A program made the translations under genes and the position numbers. A stretch of 43,945 nucleotides of DNA, from assembly GCA_015501595.1 (NCBI GenBank), contig JADNRX010000431.1, forward strand, positions 1 to 43,945, in the 5' to 3' direction. This document shows positions 10,576-21,664 of the stretch, piece after piece. The stretch is from Hymenopellis radicata. Taxonomy: Eukaryota > Basidiomycota > Agaricomycetes > Agaricales > Physalacriaceae. The notes beneath the pieces are model-generated. The model was not told where the DNA came from and ran no database searches. It was given only the letters and a program-made list of their open reading frames with translations. Each line of letters starts with the position of its first letter. The first letter of the stretch is position 1.

Positions 10576-12478
10576 CTACATGAAATGATGGACTGGTGGC
10601 AAACGCCCGAACAAGGCGGACTCGAAATGAGAACTTGTGATAGCATGTATAACCTCCATGCCCATCGTGACCACAAAGCATCCTCCTGCCATGGCCAGGA
10701 GTGACCTCCCGCTAGGATAAGCCTCGAACCAATATCCCAAACAGAACGAGACGATAGCTGCGCCCCACAGCTTATACGGAGCATCCCCATCTCCGAAATC
10801 CGGGCGACAAGGAGGATAGGTAACGACCTCCTGCTCAAACCCGCCCTTCCTAGAGTACAGCGAGACTAACCGCCCATTCTCTACACCGTACGTGACCAGC
10901 TGTCGATAACAATTCGATATAGTGTGTACCCTGAGGTCAGCATTAAGTGCCTCGGACTTGGGAACATATTGCATTACAACGAGGTCGATCGTCTTCATTG
11001 GCTCCTCGCAGGGATTGAGATGTGATCTCGGTCTGCGAATTACTTCAATGTTAAAATCAGTGAGGTGAGGTAGGGATGTCGCGACATCCAGCCATGCATT
11101 CTGAGAATAGCTTGATCAATTGAAAAGCGGCCGAGAGGGAAGAGGCTTACAGCAGTGGTAATAATGACTTCGCCCATTACGATGTTCTTCATGGAAGATA
11201 TCAACGAAATCGACAATGACTGTAGGTTCTGCAGTTGTGATATGGCGGCGAAATCAAAATCGGACCGAGTAAACATGGCCTGCTCCCATGAGACCTTCCT
11301 GAGAGTCGGAATGTGGGAAAAGAGGGCTTTCCGTAATCTGTCTCCACTGTTAGACAGCCCAGATGGACCGACGGTGAGCTCGACAAGCCCTGAATACGAT
11401 TCAAGATGGTCGTAGATGATATCGTGACCATGGCCTTCACGAGCGCCGTTTGGTAAAGAGAGGCGCTCTAAGGGATGTACGAGAGAACCCAGAAGAAGTT
11501 CCAAACTCTTTCCGTGATCATCGTCATCAGATAAACAAAGCGAAGAGAGGTGAGGGAGAAGTTGGATGCAGTCTGAGTTTGAAATCTTCCATCGACCATG
11601 CAGCTCAAGATGCTGTAACGCGATGGGTTCCTTGACCTCTTCGAGCAGATAGGTCAAATCCAGACTCCAACCACTCCGCCCATACCCTGGACAAAATTTG
11701 ATGCATAATCGCTCGAGGCGTGGGTTGTTAACCATGAAGTTCGGAAGTGTAAGCTCCAGGAAATATCCAGTAGCGGCATCAATGGTAAGGTCTCGGATCG
11801 TGGTGAAAAGGTCGAAACGGATGTCCCGCCAAATGGTGCCAAAGTCTTCGGTCAAGCGGAGAGTTGTTATCGAGGGCATGCAGGTCAAAGCTTCCATGAC
11901 GAAGATAGAGCTGTGGTGCGGATTGTATTTGCAGATATGGAAACTAATGAAAAGTTGTTTAAGTTTGTGAGTCGACAGTCTGAGCCACAACTTACTCGAC
12001 GCTTTCCACGTTCTCTAGACTCTGTAGAGCAGTACATATGTACTTGGATGCCTTGAAATTTGACCAGGCGGCATGAAGCGCCTGAGGGAAGGCACATCAG
12101 ACGACGGAGCTTGCAAAGCTAGGTCAAGTATTACTCACATTGATGTCGTGGCCTTCGTATCGCTGTTCCAGCGACATGATCTCCAGATGCCGGGCAAATT
12201 GATTTACATTGCTCCGCTCTTTCGCAAACGCCTCCAACTGCGAAGACGCCCGAGCAAGATGGTGCAGATTGATATTGACAGTCGAAAATAGGAGTGGGTT
12301 GACGCAATCACAGAGTACTTTGCAGGTGAGCCTGAGTGATTTCAGGGCCTTCCAGTAACCTGCGTCATGAAGCTAAGCGAACGCGTATTGATCAACATGA
12401 TATTGAGTTGATAGAATGACTTACCTGTTCGACGATTATGTGCAGTAATTCCACAGGGAGATCCGTTAGACTAGCCAT
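10576..12478 (-). CDS. F-box protein with LRR-like body (563 aa, 5 exons)
   Basis: Exons on the minus strand: 12478-12425, 12372-12139, 12081-11996, 11943-11151, 11100-10576. They sum to 1692 nt, with introns of 48-57 nt and consistent phases. The start MASLTDLPVELLHIIVEQ gives the first F-box helix. The second exon supplies LKSLRLTCKVLCDCVNPLLF, the F-box 'LRLTCKxL' half. The long fourth exon is a series of LxxLxL segments, such as PSITTLRLTED, ALQHLELHG and LPHLSSLCLSDDDD, so the gene is probably an SCF substrate receptor. The last exon (LPHLTDFNIEVIRRP...) ends with two hydrophobic stretches (about residues 485-540), which is unusual for the family. A further C-terminal intron cannot be excluded. 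A Met 48 codons upstream is in frame, but the downstream start places the F-box at the N-terminus as usual. Confidence 0.75.
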
Positions 12479-13113
12479 GGCGGTCAATACAGCAAAGTCG
12501 AATACGCCGACAGCGCTCCACGCCATCGTTTTAAAACACACAGCTTGAGGAAACGGGTAGAACTGCCGTCGTCGATCATTAGAACGCGAGGACCACGGTA
12601 TATGGTCAACCAACGGTCGCAACGGCGAACGCGCCGAGTCGTTTCAATTGAACAACATAGTCAGAATGGGAGAAAGTCGGGCCAGGGATCTTCATCATTT
12701 AGTCTTCAGGCGGGAGAAAACGGCCAAAGGACGAAAGCAAGCCGCAATATAGTTGGCAAAACAGAACAAATTGCTGAGCGGCCTAGTATTCCGGTGTACA
12801 GCGGCAACGTCAACCTAGTCCGAATCTATCAGCAGACGGACTAAAGGAGACGCAGGCGTAAGAACGAACATCTGATACCGCATTCGCTTGCGGTCCAGGA
12901 GTCCAGGACAGCTGAAGCATGGACGACTGTACGCTATACCGCTGTTGTTCGCGGTCTATGTTTATGCGCTTCGCAAGAACGTAGAACTGAACACATGGAC
13001 ATGGTGGTGAGAGGAAAGAGCGATCCGGCATTCTCCGGGCCGATACCTTGACACTTGCGATCATCCTCAAGTTCAGTACTTTGTCAAATTTTCGGCCACA
13101 GTCGCGGAAGATA
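12479..13113. other. divergent intergenic region
   Basis: Lies between the minus-strand F-box gene and the plus-strand CFAP20-domain gene, so it should hold both promoters. I see no TATA box that I trust, no repeat and no convincing ORF. The ORFs present lack homology-like motifs. Confidence 0.45.
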
Positions 13114-13997
13114 ATGCTGGCTTCAACTGTGCAACCCCCAATAATCTCCCTCTTCTCATCTACTGGCTCTAATCCCCTCGGGCTGTTCCTCTCTGCCAAG
13201 GACGACTCACTTCCGGAAGACTCGTGTATCATGCTGGTAAACGACGCGTCCGGGGAATCATTCGAGTCCGGCAGTAATGATTCACGCGCAAAATTAATCT
13301 CCCCTCCTTCTGTCGAATCTGCAGTCGATGAGGGACGGGGCTATTCACTATCGCAAACCGTCCTCCATCTACAATCTCCCACCATGCGTACCACCTTCAT
13401 CCAGTCGCATGGGGACTTGGGGATTAAGCATCCTTGGATACACCTCCAAGTGCGTAACATGGGCCGCGAATGGGGCTTCGAAGTCGGAGTAGTCGATCAA
13501 TCGAAGAGAAGAGGCACCGTCAGGCTTTCTACCTTCCAGGTAAGTCGACGTTCTTGGCGCGTTGCGACTCTTATCAGCCGCGATTTTCGCATCTCAAACT
13601 CGGCCCCGTGCTGTGGATCTTCACTCTCGCGGTCAGAAGCTCTCACTCCTCGACTCGATGCTAATAATACCTGCAGAGTGTTCCTCGATTACATCCTGCG
13701 ACAGGCGACAAACCTGCTCTGCTTCATTTACCACTGGCCTTCCCCAGACCTTCAGCCCAGGCGCTCACTGCATGGTCGACTATCGCAATCCGACTTCCCT
13801 CTCTCTTACCATATTTTTCCGATCAGTCGCTCGTAAACGAAGAGAACAACTCCATCGGCATCGTGCCAAGCGGTACCTATGCCTACGTATCCCACGTCAA
13901 AATCTATGCCACATGCCGCCTCAGAAGGATCTGGTTTAGCGAAGCCGGTCCCAGCCAGGCCCTTCCTGAGGAGTTTCAACTGTACTCGTCGTCTTGA
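13114..13997 (+). CDS. CFAP20-domain (DUF667-type) protein (248 aa, 2 exons)
   Basis: Exons 13114-13539 and 13677-13997 (426 + 321 nt, phase 0). The start MLASTVQPPIISLFSSTGSN matches the start of CFAP20-family proteins, where the F/LFSSTGSNPL motif is conserved. Further family blocks are LGIKHPWIHLQVRNMGREW and FEVGVVDQSKRRGTVRLSTFQ at the end of exon 1, then LTAWSTIAIRLPSL and VSHVKIYATCRLRRIWFSE in exon 2. CFAP20 proteins are best known from cilia and flagella and, in some lineages, from RNA-related roles. The organism appears to be a non-flagellated fungus. The function here is unknown. A possible extra C-terminal exon (near 14070-14260, DRYYYIWRHDATD-like text) is separated by an in-frame stop, so I end the gene at the TGA at 13995-13997. 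Confidence 0.8.
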
Positions 13998-14402
13998 GGG
14001 AACCTAGTCTTGCCGGTACGTACATTGACGTGGACGTGGACCTGGCAGCGAAATTTATAGTCTGGATAGGAATGATCGGACGATCGGTATTACTATATCT
14101 GGCGCCACGACGCCACCGACGCGTCCTTACAAGAAAACCCACTGCCGGTGCTCAATCGCGACAACCTGGTTTTCAAGTAAGTACGCATCGAGATAACCCA
14201 GTTCCAAATCTAACAAGTCATTGCAGACCAAGTAAAGTCGGTACGCCCACTTTTCGTTGACGATTGAAGTGAGATTATTCATTGCGCTACATACTTATTC
14301 TATAGCCTACCGTATGAGTGTTCTAGTACATACAGTCCACTATTATCCATTGCGTTAAAATATCGAGACAATCCATATGAAAGCATGCGACGCAATGTCA
14401 TT

Positions 14403-16260
14403 TTACGCATAATATCCTGCAGTCTCCGGCTCCCGCGAGCCGCTATACATGATCCCAGAACCTAGACTATATGATGGCGCTGCTGCTATTCGTCTCGGAA
14501 TCTGAAGGAAGAAGGAAACAAAGTTAATGAGCACAACCTGACAACACCACTAAAAAGGAAAAAATGTACCGTCGCAGCGCGAATGTAATTATTGTTTTCT
14601 GATACGGTGGGATACGTCGAATACGTATAAGAAGTCGTCTCGGTGGAATAAGTGGGCTCGGGTGTCGCGTATGTGTAGCCGTTGCTGCTGGAAGACGTGG
14701 AGGAGCTATTGTCAGAGTCATATCGCATAGACGGATTTTGCTGCTGCCATTGTTGGGCTGGGGTCAAGAAAGTTCCGGGAATCGTCGGCGGAGACACGCT
14801 ATTACGGGAAGATCGTGCATTGTTCCACGAGGAGGTATCGTACAACGACTGCTCGACGACACGGGGAGGCGCCGTAAACTGGGGATTCCGTGTATATGAA
14901 TCAAGCATGCGCCGATGCCCTTGCGAGATGGGTGCTAAATCAAAATCAACGCTTCTGACCGGAGGAAAAAAATAGATGAACTATACATACCGCTCGGGGC
15001 GTTATACTCGGCCATCTTCCGTGTCGGCTGCCTTGTACGCGGCTGATTTAACATGCTGGAAATACCCTGTGGCGCAGATGTCGTGTCCTGGGGAGGAGAA
15101 CCAATAGGTTGAAAGGACGAGCGAATTTTCCTGGGTCCCATGGCCGTCTGCAATGGACCCTCACCCATACACCCTGCCAGGGATGACGTCGTTGACACTG
15201 GAAGACGAGTGAGCATTGGAAAGTCGCAATTGCCAAAAGACATGCCTTTGTAACGCGGCTCTGATGGTGGCGACTCGCATTCCGACTCAGATTCTTGTTT
15301 AAACACCGAAGGATAGCGCGATGCCGTAGGCTGCGGTGTAGGAATAGAATGAACCGGAGACGGTACGGTGGAAGGATATGCCAGAGGTGATACGGACGTC
15401 CAAGGTGGGGCGGGGTGCGTATGTGGCCGGTCGTCAACCTCCTCTCCACTGTCGTCCGGCTCCCGCCTGCGTTTCCTGGAGCCGGATATGGGCGGCGAGA
15501 AACGCTCAAGCCGCTCCAAATCCTCGTCCAAAACTCTACTGGGAAGCGGCTCGAAGTCGGGAATCCCGCTGTCATATTCTTCTAGCTCCCACTCAATTAT
15601 CTGCGGGGATTCTGGTAGAGGACCAGGCTCTTCGCCGCACCAGGTGAGATCAGGAGACGGAGGTGCACCACCGTGCATAGAGAACGGGTTTAATCGAAAG
15701 ACGCCCATCATTGCGCGCATTTCTCCGTTGGCCTGCGTAGCCCGAAGGGGCACCTCGGTGGGCGGGGCGAGGGATTGTGAGAGGAGCGATTGCTCTAGCA
15801 TTGTTGCCTCGACTGCGTACGATTCACCTTCAGGTGTGGGGGAGCTGGCGGAGGGACGACCGTTTGATCTCGAAGGACATGACTGCAAGGATTCTATGAT
15901 GAATGTGGGTGATCCTGGCTCCTGCTTGATTTGATCGAGCTGGGTCGGGGGCTGTTGGTGTGGTTTAACGATGCGTGTTCGAGCATGTGGTGCCTTGGGC
16001 GAGGTGTGAACCTGAGGCGAATCGATCGGGGGAGTGTTATTGTAACGTGGAGAAACTGGCTCGCGCCAAGACATGGTTGACACCGGCGACAGGTCTACCG
16101 TGCTCGACGATGCCAGAATTGCATCAGACCGCGACGGAGACCACCGAGTGGGCCATACAGAGTCCCCAGCATACACGGCGTCGAGGCTTGGTCGCGCGTA
16201 CAGTCGGTCATCAAAAGGCCTCGGATGACCCATAGATTCGACCGGGGCGTGTTTCGGCAT
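14403..16260 (-). CDS. hypothetical disordered protein with NLS-like stretch (577 aa, 3 exons)
   Basis: Exons on the minus strand: 16260-14991, 14934-14570, 14501-14403 (1734 nt, phases consistent). Start MPKHAPVESMGHPRPFDD; end ETAGYYA. It is Pro/Ser/Thr-rich with acidic patches (EWELEEYDSGIPDFE near residues 225-240). A basic stretch GSRKRRREPDDSGEE (about residues 265-280) looks like a nuclear localisation signal. Possible short acidic motifs DQIKQEPGSP and KQESESECES resemble SUMO- or phospho-regulated segments. The second exon is Ser/Thr/Tyr/Gln-rich (QQWQQQNPS, YTYATPEPTYSTETTSY), as in transcriptional co-regulators. No DNA-binding domain is visible. A nuclear regulatory role is inference. 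Confidence 0.75.
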
Positions 16261-17394
16261 AGCGCCTACTTACTGGTGTGCACCTGTAAGATATAGTTTT
16301 GGCGTAGCCTACAGAAACCCGGCAATCTGAGGAAAGAATTCACATCAGTGTTGGAAGCGACATTACCTTATATACAAACTACTTACGAACCTTGTACAAC
16401 CTGGAACAATCGAAGGAGAACCACAGAAAGGGCAAACAGCACGGAGAGTCTCCCAGAAGCTTGAGGAGGACCAGGTAGGGCGTGCAGCTTCAAGTAGGTG
16501 TCTTCACAGAGGAGTGTCGCAGCGCCGACCGGGAGATTGGAACCAGGAAAGCACATCCAAGCACTGGTACATTTCATACATGCTTCCCACCGTGCTTCCC
16601 AGGCATGCCACCAAACGGGTTCCCTTCTGGGAGGGGGGAAACTACCGTAAAGAGCCATACCTCCATTCAGATTTTTGATTGCTTCTTCGTTGGATCCGCA
16701 CTCGATGTCATCCTGCCAGCAGATTCACTGATGGCCGAAGCGCGGCCCGGCCATCACATTGTACAACCTGCCGTCCACTGTTCGCAAAACGATCCACAGA
16801 CAAGTCGCGCTTTTCGACGCGTTTTTCTGTTGGGCTTCCTTATTCCATTCCCATTGGCTGGACATCTCCCTGAACGGAGACACGCACTCGCATGTAACAC
16901 TGATCCTGCATTGATTCAATTGATCTACCCAGTTACTCACGACTGATCTGCTACTGATCTTACCAGTTGTATTCAGATCATCATGCTGGGAAGCTGTTCG
17001 TTCGCATCTGGACGCGTCATTCAGTTCAGGGGGTTGCGCCACGCGGGGCACTGTGAGTAGTCCGCCTTATTCTGGAAAGGTGCGAGGACAAAGAACGCCT
17101 GAAATGTATGAATCCATGGACATGCATCTAGCGCGCCTGTACTCCCGCGCCTCGGGGGACGCTTCGTTGGTCGTGAACAGTCTCAGAAACCCGAAGAGCC
17201 CTCGAGTGGCGTTGCACAAAACTTATCTATGGCGCACGAACAATGACTGAGGAACATGAACTGTCATCCCTGCGATATGTACGTTGACGGATCTCTTTCC
17301 ACCCCCAAATAACACCCATGCGCTTCGAGATCTCGCGGAAATGATGGCCACCCGTTGGAGTTTATATCTGCCCTCCCATGCCCTCCGTCGCGCT
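16261..17394. other. intergenic region with weak ORFs only
   Basis: Upstream of the minus-strand disordered-protein gene. A 91-codon minus ORF (16658-16383) has a C-terminal hydrophobic stretch (LSVLFALSVVLLRLFQVV) but no family motif. A 154-codon plus ORF overlaps it. Neither has splice signals or codon use that convince me. Promoter elements of the downstream gene should lie in 16261-16700. Confidence 0.4.
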
Positions 17395-17968
17395 TCAGCT
17401 TGCGCAGACAAATCCATTCGGCGGATGAAAGCCATGCCTAGCGTCGTACCCTTGGTGTTCACATGCACGAACGACCCACAAGAAGTCACGTCGGTGATCC
17501 AGGACGTGGGGAATCCATGGACTTAACAGGCTGCGCAGGAACCCAGATTGGGGCGCTAAAATGCATCCCGTAAGCGCGCCCAAATATCCGGCCAGCGAGG
17601 TGAGCTGGGTAGTACCTGTATGTCGTTGAGGGATATTACTCAGTCCACCGAAGTAATGAAGGATGACGAGAGCATTTACGTTGAGACATGGAGTATGGTT
17701 GTTGCTCTGCAGCGCGAGGCACGGAATTTCGAAGGCCACCATTCGAAGCGTGGATTGACAGAGGGCGAAGCCAGGGGTACGGTCAAACACGTGAGGCGTA
17801 AACGCGATTGAGAGTCGAGGGGGATTTAACTTCCGTGCAAAGAACGAGAACGCGGACGCGGAGGGAAGACGGGGTATTAATCCAGCGGAGGCGTGGCGCG
17901 CTGGTTTCACGATGCTCCGAGGAATTCATGGCCGCGAATGAAAGAACGTCGAGCACTTGGGCAGGCAT
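17395..17968 (-). other. unassigned minus-strand ORF region (171 aa ORF)
   Basis: The longest frame runs 17910-17395, starting MKPARHASAGLIPRL. It has a modest hydrophobic segment (LTSLAGYLGALTGCIL). A second frame (17968-17783) overlaps its start, and an AG near 17829 could join them. I recognise no domain. It may be a small gene, a relic, or chance. Confidence 0.25.
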
Positions 17969-18429
17969 AGTCTAAAATTTAAGGAAATGATAGGCAGTCA
18001 GAGGGAAAGAGGCATATTAGCGCCACGTTTGCCGAGGTGAGATCGTATCTAATTGAGCCCGGTGCCCGAAGTCCAAGGATCTCCAGAGATTGCAAGCACG
18101 GCGCTAAGAGGATAGCTTCGCTGGATCAAGATAGCGTGTCACAGAATAATAATAAAGTGCCCACCAAGACCACCCATATCGGTTCCGGGAGCGATGGCAG
18201 CTCTGAGCACGCCCACTGGTCGAGTCACTACTGCGCTAATTCCTAGTCACCAGCTCGAGTTCTTATGGCCTAGGATCCGGCGCGCGCAAGATTAACCAAG
18301 TCATGAGGTATATAATGAAGCTCACAGGCTCCGCGTGCTGCGCTAACGACAATGAGCATGATAGCTCAGAAGAAGTCTTGCAGGTAACGTACCCGCGAAA
18401 TATCTGTATCGCCCCCGCCGCCGCAAAAG

Positions 18430-18708
18430 GAGTCATAATATTACCGCCACATTTCGTGATCGTCGGGTTGCTCTCCGCTTCACGTTTCTCGGCCAACTAG
18501 AAAAGAAACAAAGGCGTTTGTGAGAACGAATTGCGCGGGACTGGGACGAGGTAACTTGGGAGATGTCTTTCCCATGCGAAACAGCCCCGAACAAGAACAA
18601 GGCAAGGACAATCTTGACATCTGCCAACAAGCTACCGAACATTTCGACAGTCCAGAGCCCAAAATCTAAACCCCGAAGACAAGCAAGCTGTTCCACAGTA
18701 GATGCCAT
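18430..18708 (-). CDS. possible small hypothetical protein
   Basis: A 91-codon frame starts MASTVEQLACLRGLDFGLW and has one hydrophobic segment (VKIVLALFLFGAV). A TTTCTTTTCTAG acceptor at about 18499 would lead into another open frame (LAEKREAESNPTITKCGGN) on the same strand. No family recognised. The start and intron are uncertain. Confidence 0.3.
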
Positions 18709-18864
18709 TCAAGTAAAAAGTGCGTGTATATAGATACAAAATCAGAGCCACGCACGGGCCCATTAACGCGTTCCGGTACTTTTAGCAATAGCCTAGCAAT
18801 TATATTACAGCAATATCCTTTGAAGGGGAAACGGGAGATGGATGAGAAAGGGAGGGTGAGAGTT

Positions 18865-19426
18865 CTAGCAGGTGCATCCGATGTAGGCTTTGATAGCGTC
18901 GCGGCCGTGTTGTTGAGAGAGGCCGTAGCCGGCGACGTACGCTTCGACCTCGTCGTCAGTAAGATCGTCTATGTTGTCGACATTGAGTAGAGCGGGTAAG
19001 TTGTGCTGTCAATTATATAAATTCCTGGGACCGAATGAAACGGTGGCGCTCACTGGATCATGGTCGGGAAAGGATCCGTCGAGAAAGGCCATTACGACAT
19101 AAGGAACTGTTCGCCCGTCACCTCGGTCTCGGTTGAGGAACTAGAGAGGCTCAAAAATCGTCGGGGCAGTCTGGGGTGGGGGTGCTCACCGAGCTCGACA
19201 TCCGGCTGGCCCTGTCACGAGCAGCCACTGTCCCTCGCAGAATTGGAACCTCGTTATCCAGGAGAAAGTCAAAAACGGACTTGGTCGGAGAGGGAGAAAC
19301 TGTACGTTTGCGTGTTCAAGAGGGGCAAAGTAAACTGTTTCGTGAAAGAAACGTACCAACTCCTTGGGCGGTCGAGCTGACGCCCGCTTTGAGCAGGTCG
19401 AAGGTGGCATCTACGAAGGGAGACAT
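18865..19426 (-). CDS. small unrecognised protein (135 aa, 4 exons)
   Basis: Exons on the minus strand: 19426-19357, 19299-19190, 19140-19054, 19005-18865 (70+110+87+141 = 408 nt). All four phases agree and the introns are 47-57 nt with good GT..AG ends. The product starts MSPFVDATFDLLKAGV and has a central DFLLDNEVPILRGTVAARDR. It ends LTDDEVEAYVAGYGLSQ then KAYIGCTC, giving two cysteines at the very C-terminus. There is no signal peptide or membrane segment, and it looks mostly helical and acidic at the C-terminal third. I do not recognise a family. The open frame continues 5' of this Met to an AG at about 19455, so an upstream exon may exist. The ending is not a CaaX box, so a mating-pheromone precursor is unlikely. 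Part of exon 3 plus intron 3 recurs at 1650-1727. Confidence 0.6.
19010..19087. repeat. second copy of repeat block C (exon 3/intron 3 of the small gene)
   Basis: Matches about 1650-1727 in the same relative orientation with roughly 85% identity. On the minus strand it reads TTTCTCGACGGATCC, then GTGAGCGCCACCG and TTTATATAATTG. It therefore spans the end of exon 3, the donor and nearly the whole 48 nt intron, and stops just before the acceptor. Confidence 0.75.
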
Positions 19427-19986
19427 AAGCACAGCGCCGGTACGAAAACCACACAAACAGACTAGTAGAGTGTAAGTTCTGGATAGGAGCGGGTTTCGCG
19501 ATTTCAGTGGCCATAGTGGGTCAACGAGAGTCGAGACGCAAAATTAAAAGGAGGTGGTCAGGAAACAAGCCGGTGGGCCCTTAATAGTAATTCTGCCACG
19601 CGAGCCACACGTGATGGTGTGCCGTTGGAAATTCCCAAAATTGAAGTTGATCGGTATAATGCCCCTTTATTGCGAACGTTCCTGGTCAAGTTCGTCAATT
19701 CGACCGTCTGTGGCGCATTACTTAGTTTGTGGAGTCTCGGTATGCGAAGCTGAAGCAAACAGGCTTTCCCAGATCCCGTTGAAATCAACATAGCAGAACC
19801 TGAGATTCACCAACGCCTTATTGCACACTGTCTCAGTTTTCGTACCATCGTTAATGAAGTAATGACAAACACCCTTTCTCTCATGTATGAAATGCCCAAA
19901 CAATAATTATTCAGTTAACATTGTAGCTATAAAAACAAGAAACTATTCCGGTATCGCCTTGTGAATCGTTGTAATGTGAATGTCCC

Positions 19987-20826
19987 TTAGCAGAAGGTAA
20001 TGACCAAGCCAGACTGATCCTTCGCGTCAGCAAAATCATAATGGTGTATAGTAGATGCCACTCACGTCGTTGGAGTGCACTGGCGCTGAGCCTCGTAGTC
20101 GTCAGTCTTGTGGAAAGCATCCGTGGTGGGGCAGTCGGCGTAAGAGCCTTTGAGCGAGACATGTTAGAGCGAGGCGAAAAGCCGAGAGTATAAGACTAAC
20201 AAGAAGTGCCATATCCTTGGCAACCACCGGTGTAGTAGAACGAGGTGGGGACATTGAACGTGTGCCTAGATAGTGGATTAGCTCAGAAGGCAGAGCTAGG
20301 AATGGGCGAGCATACGGGTCGATGAGGGAGATATCAGTGCTCGAGACGCCGTTGTTGATGAGAGTGGTCTCGACGATAGAACAACCGGTTCCCTGGAATC
20401 CACAGCCTGATAATGGAGAGTTCGTGAAAGGGTCTTTCAGTGCAAGCAAGGTCACAAACCAGTGTCGAGATAACTGTAATGGAAAGGTGAGTTTAATGGA
20501 CACCGTGATAGAGTAGCAATTAAAGCAACGTACGCGATGACGGCCGAGAATCCACTAGTTGCGGTGTAAGCAGCGCCAGTGGAGAGCGTGTTGAAGTTTT
20601 GAGAGAGGATAGGCTACGAAGGGGTCAACATCCGATGGAATGAAAACAAGATAGACACCGTACAGTGCCGTAGCCACAGCTGCAGAAAGCGATGTCAGCC
20701 ACAGACAGTTTGCAAAACTATTCGCACGTACTTGTTCACAAAACTGACAGTGTGGCTCTCAGCGTTGACGGTGGCGACACCGGCAACAACAGCGGCGACG
20801 ACGTATTTGGTCCAGGAGGAGAACAT
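19987..20826 (-). CDS. secreted cysteine-rich 'glycopeptide' family protein (8 exons)
   Basis: Exons on the minus strand: 20826-20732, 20679-20664, 20613-20534, 20473-20460, 20406-20316, 20265-20201, 20147-20066, then 20019-19987. The product starts MFSSWTKYVVAAVVAGVATVNA (signal peptide), then SHTVSFVNNCGYGTPILSQN and TGCGFQGTGCSIVETTL. It continues with SSTDISLIDPHTFNVPTSFYYTGGC and YADCPTTDAFHKTDDYE. This is the thaumatin-like small secreted family that fungal annotations call glycopeptide. The conserved end would be an ITFC-type terminus, and VITFC is present in the last exon. However, the phase between exons 7 and 8 does not agree (476 nt in total), so the last cysteine is read only if a base is gained or another splice is used. 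A Met 26 codons upstream is rejected because it precedes the signal peptide. Confidence 0.8.
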
Positions 20827-20913
20827 GTTGTCAGTAGAAGAGGGAGGAGTTGGTATAAGCGTAAGAGTTCGTAGGAGTGAAGTACGATGCTCAATAGTCG
20901 ACAAGACACGTTT

Positions 20914-20923
20914 CCTTTATACC
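20914..20923 (-). promoter_or_regulatory. TATA box of the glycopeptide gene
   Basis: GGTATAAAGG on the minus strand, about 90 bp upstream of the start codon at 20826. Placement and sequence fit a fungal TATA element of a well-expressed secreted-protein gene. Confidence 0.6.
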
Positions 20924-21664
20924 TCCCAGAGAGCCTCCTGTTCCAGACTAGGCTCTTTCGTGCTCCATATGTTAAGTAATCCTAACATATGGCGCGCGCA
21001 ATTAGGCGCATGGACAACCACGTCTGAAACGCGTCCTCCAGAGCACCACATTTGCAATTCGACAATCCGCAAAATAGAAATAAGCATTTGATTGAGTGTC
21101 CACGCAGACGCGCATGATCTCGACCAGGGATATGTTAAGTTGATGCGGTGAAAGCGAGAGATCGCAGCGGACGGCGGCCAATCGAGTGCATGGACAAGAA
21201 GAAAGCGCATCAGCTCGTGATGATTTTGGGCACCCGAAAGGTCTTGAGGACAGACGAGAAGCGGCGAGTCGACGTTTCGGGTACGAGAAAACATATGGCG
21301 TGGTACTGGGAAGGGTTAAACAAACCGAAGAACGCGTTTGAGAGCCCCCAGTGAGTAATTCTCAGTTGAATGTAGGGAAACTAAGAAGCGCATGACAGAT
21401 TTAGACCGTAGTACAATTTCCAAGCTGATGTTGAAATGGGACATGGCTGTTTTGAAAGAGAGGTGATGCTGAGGTAATCCGCATCATGGCTTCACTTTGA
21501 CTTTGACCGTCAATCAAGTTGGAGAGGCGATGTTCACCAACCTGGAGCAAACCTGGAGAGACTATACTTAGCAGAGAACTGCCAGCGAGAGCTACGGGCC
21601 AAACACGGTTTACACCACGTGGACGTCCTATCAAGGCGCCAACCGCGACCATGGGACACAGCCT

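Noticed and set aside
10268..10681. Separate minus-strand gene downstream of the F-box gene
   Set aside because: The 137-codon frame overlaps the F-box gene's final exon in another frame and has no motif. Probably a shadow frame plus 3' sequence.
18865..19005. Mating-pheromone precursor ending at the small gene's C-terminal cysteines
   Set aside because: The last residues are GCTC, so no cysteine lies four from the end as a CaaX box needs, and the protein is longer than usual precursors.
20262..20316. tRNA A-box-like GGATTAGCTCAGAAGG
   Set aside because: It falls in a 50 nt intron of the glycopeptide gene, has no B box at the right distance and no cloverleaf.
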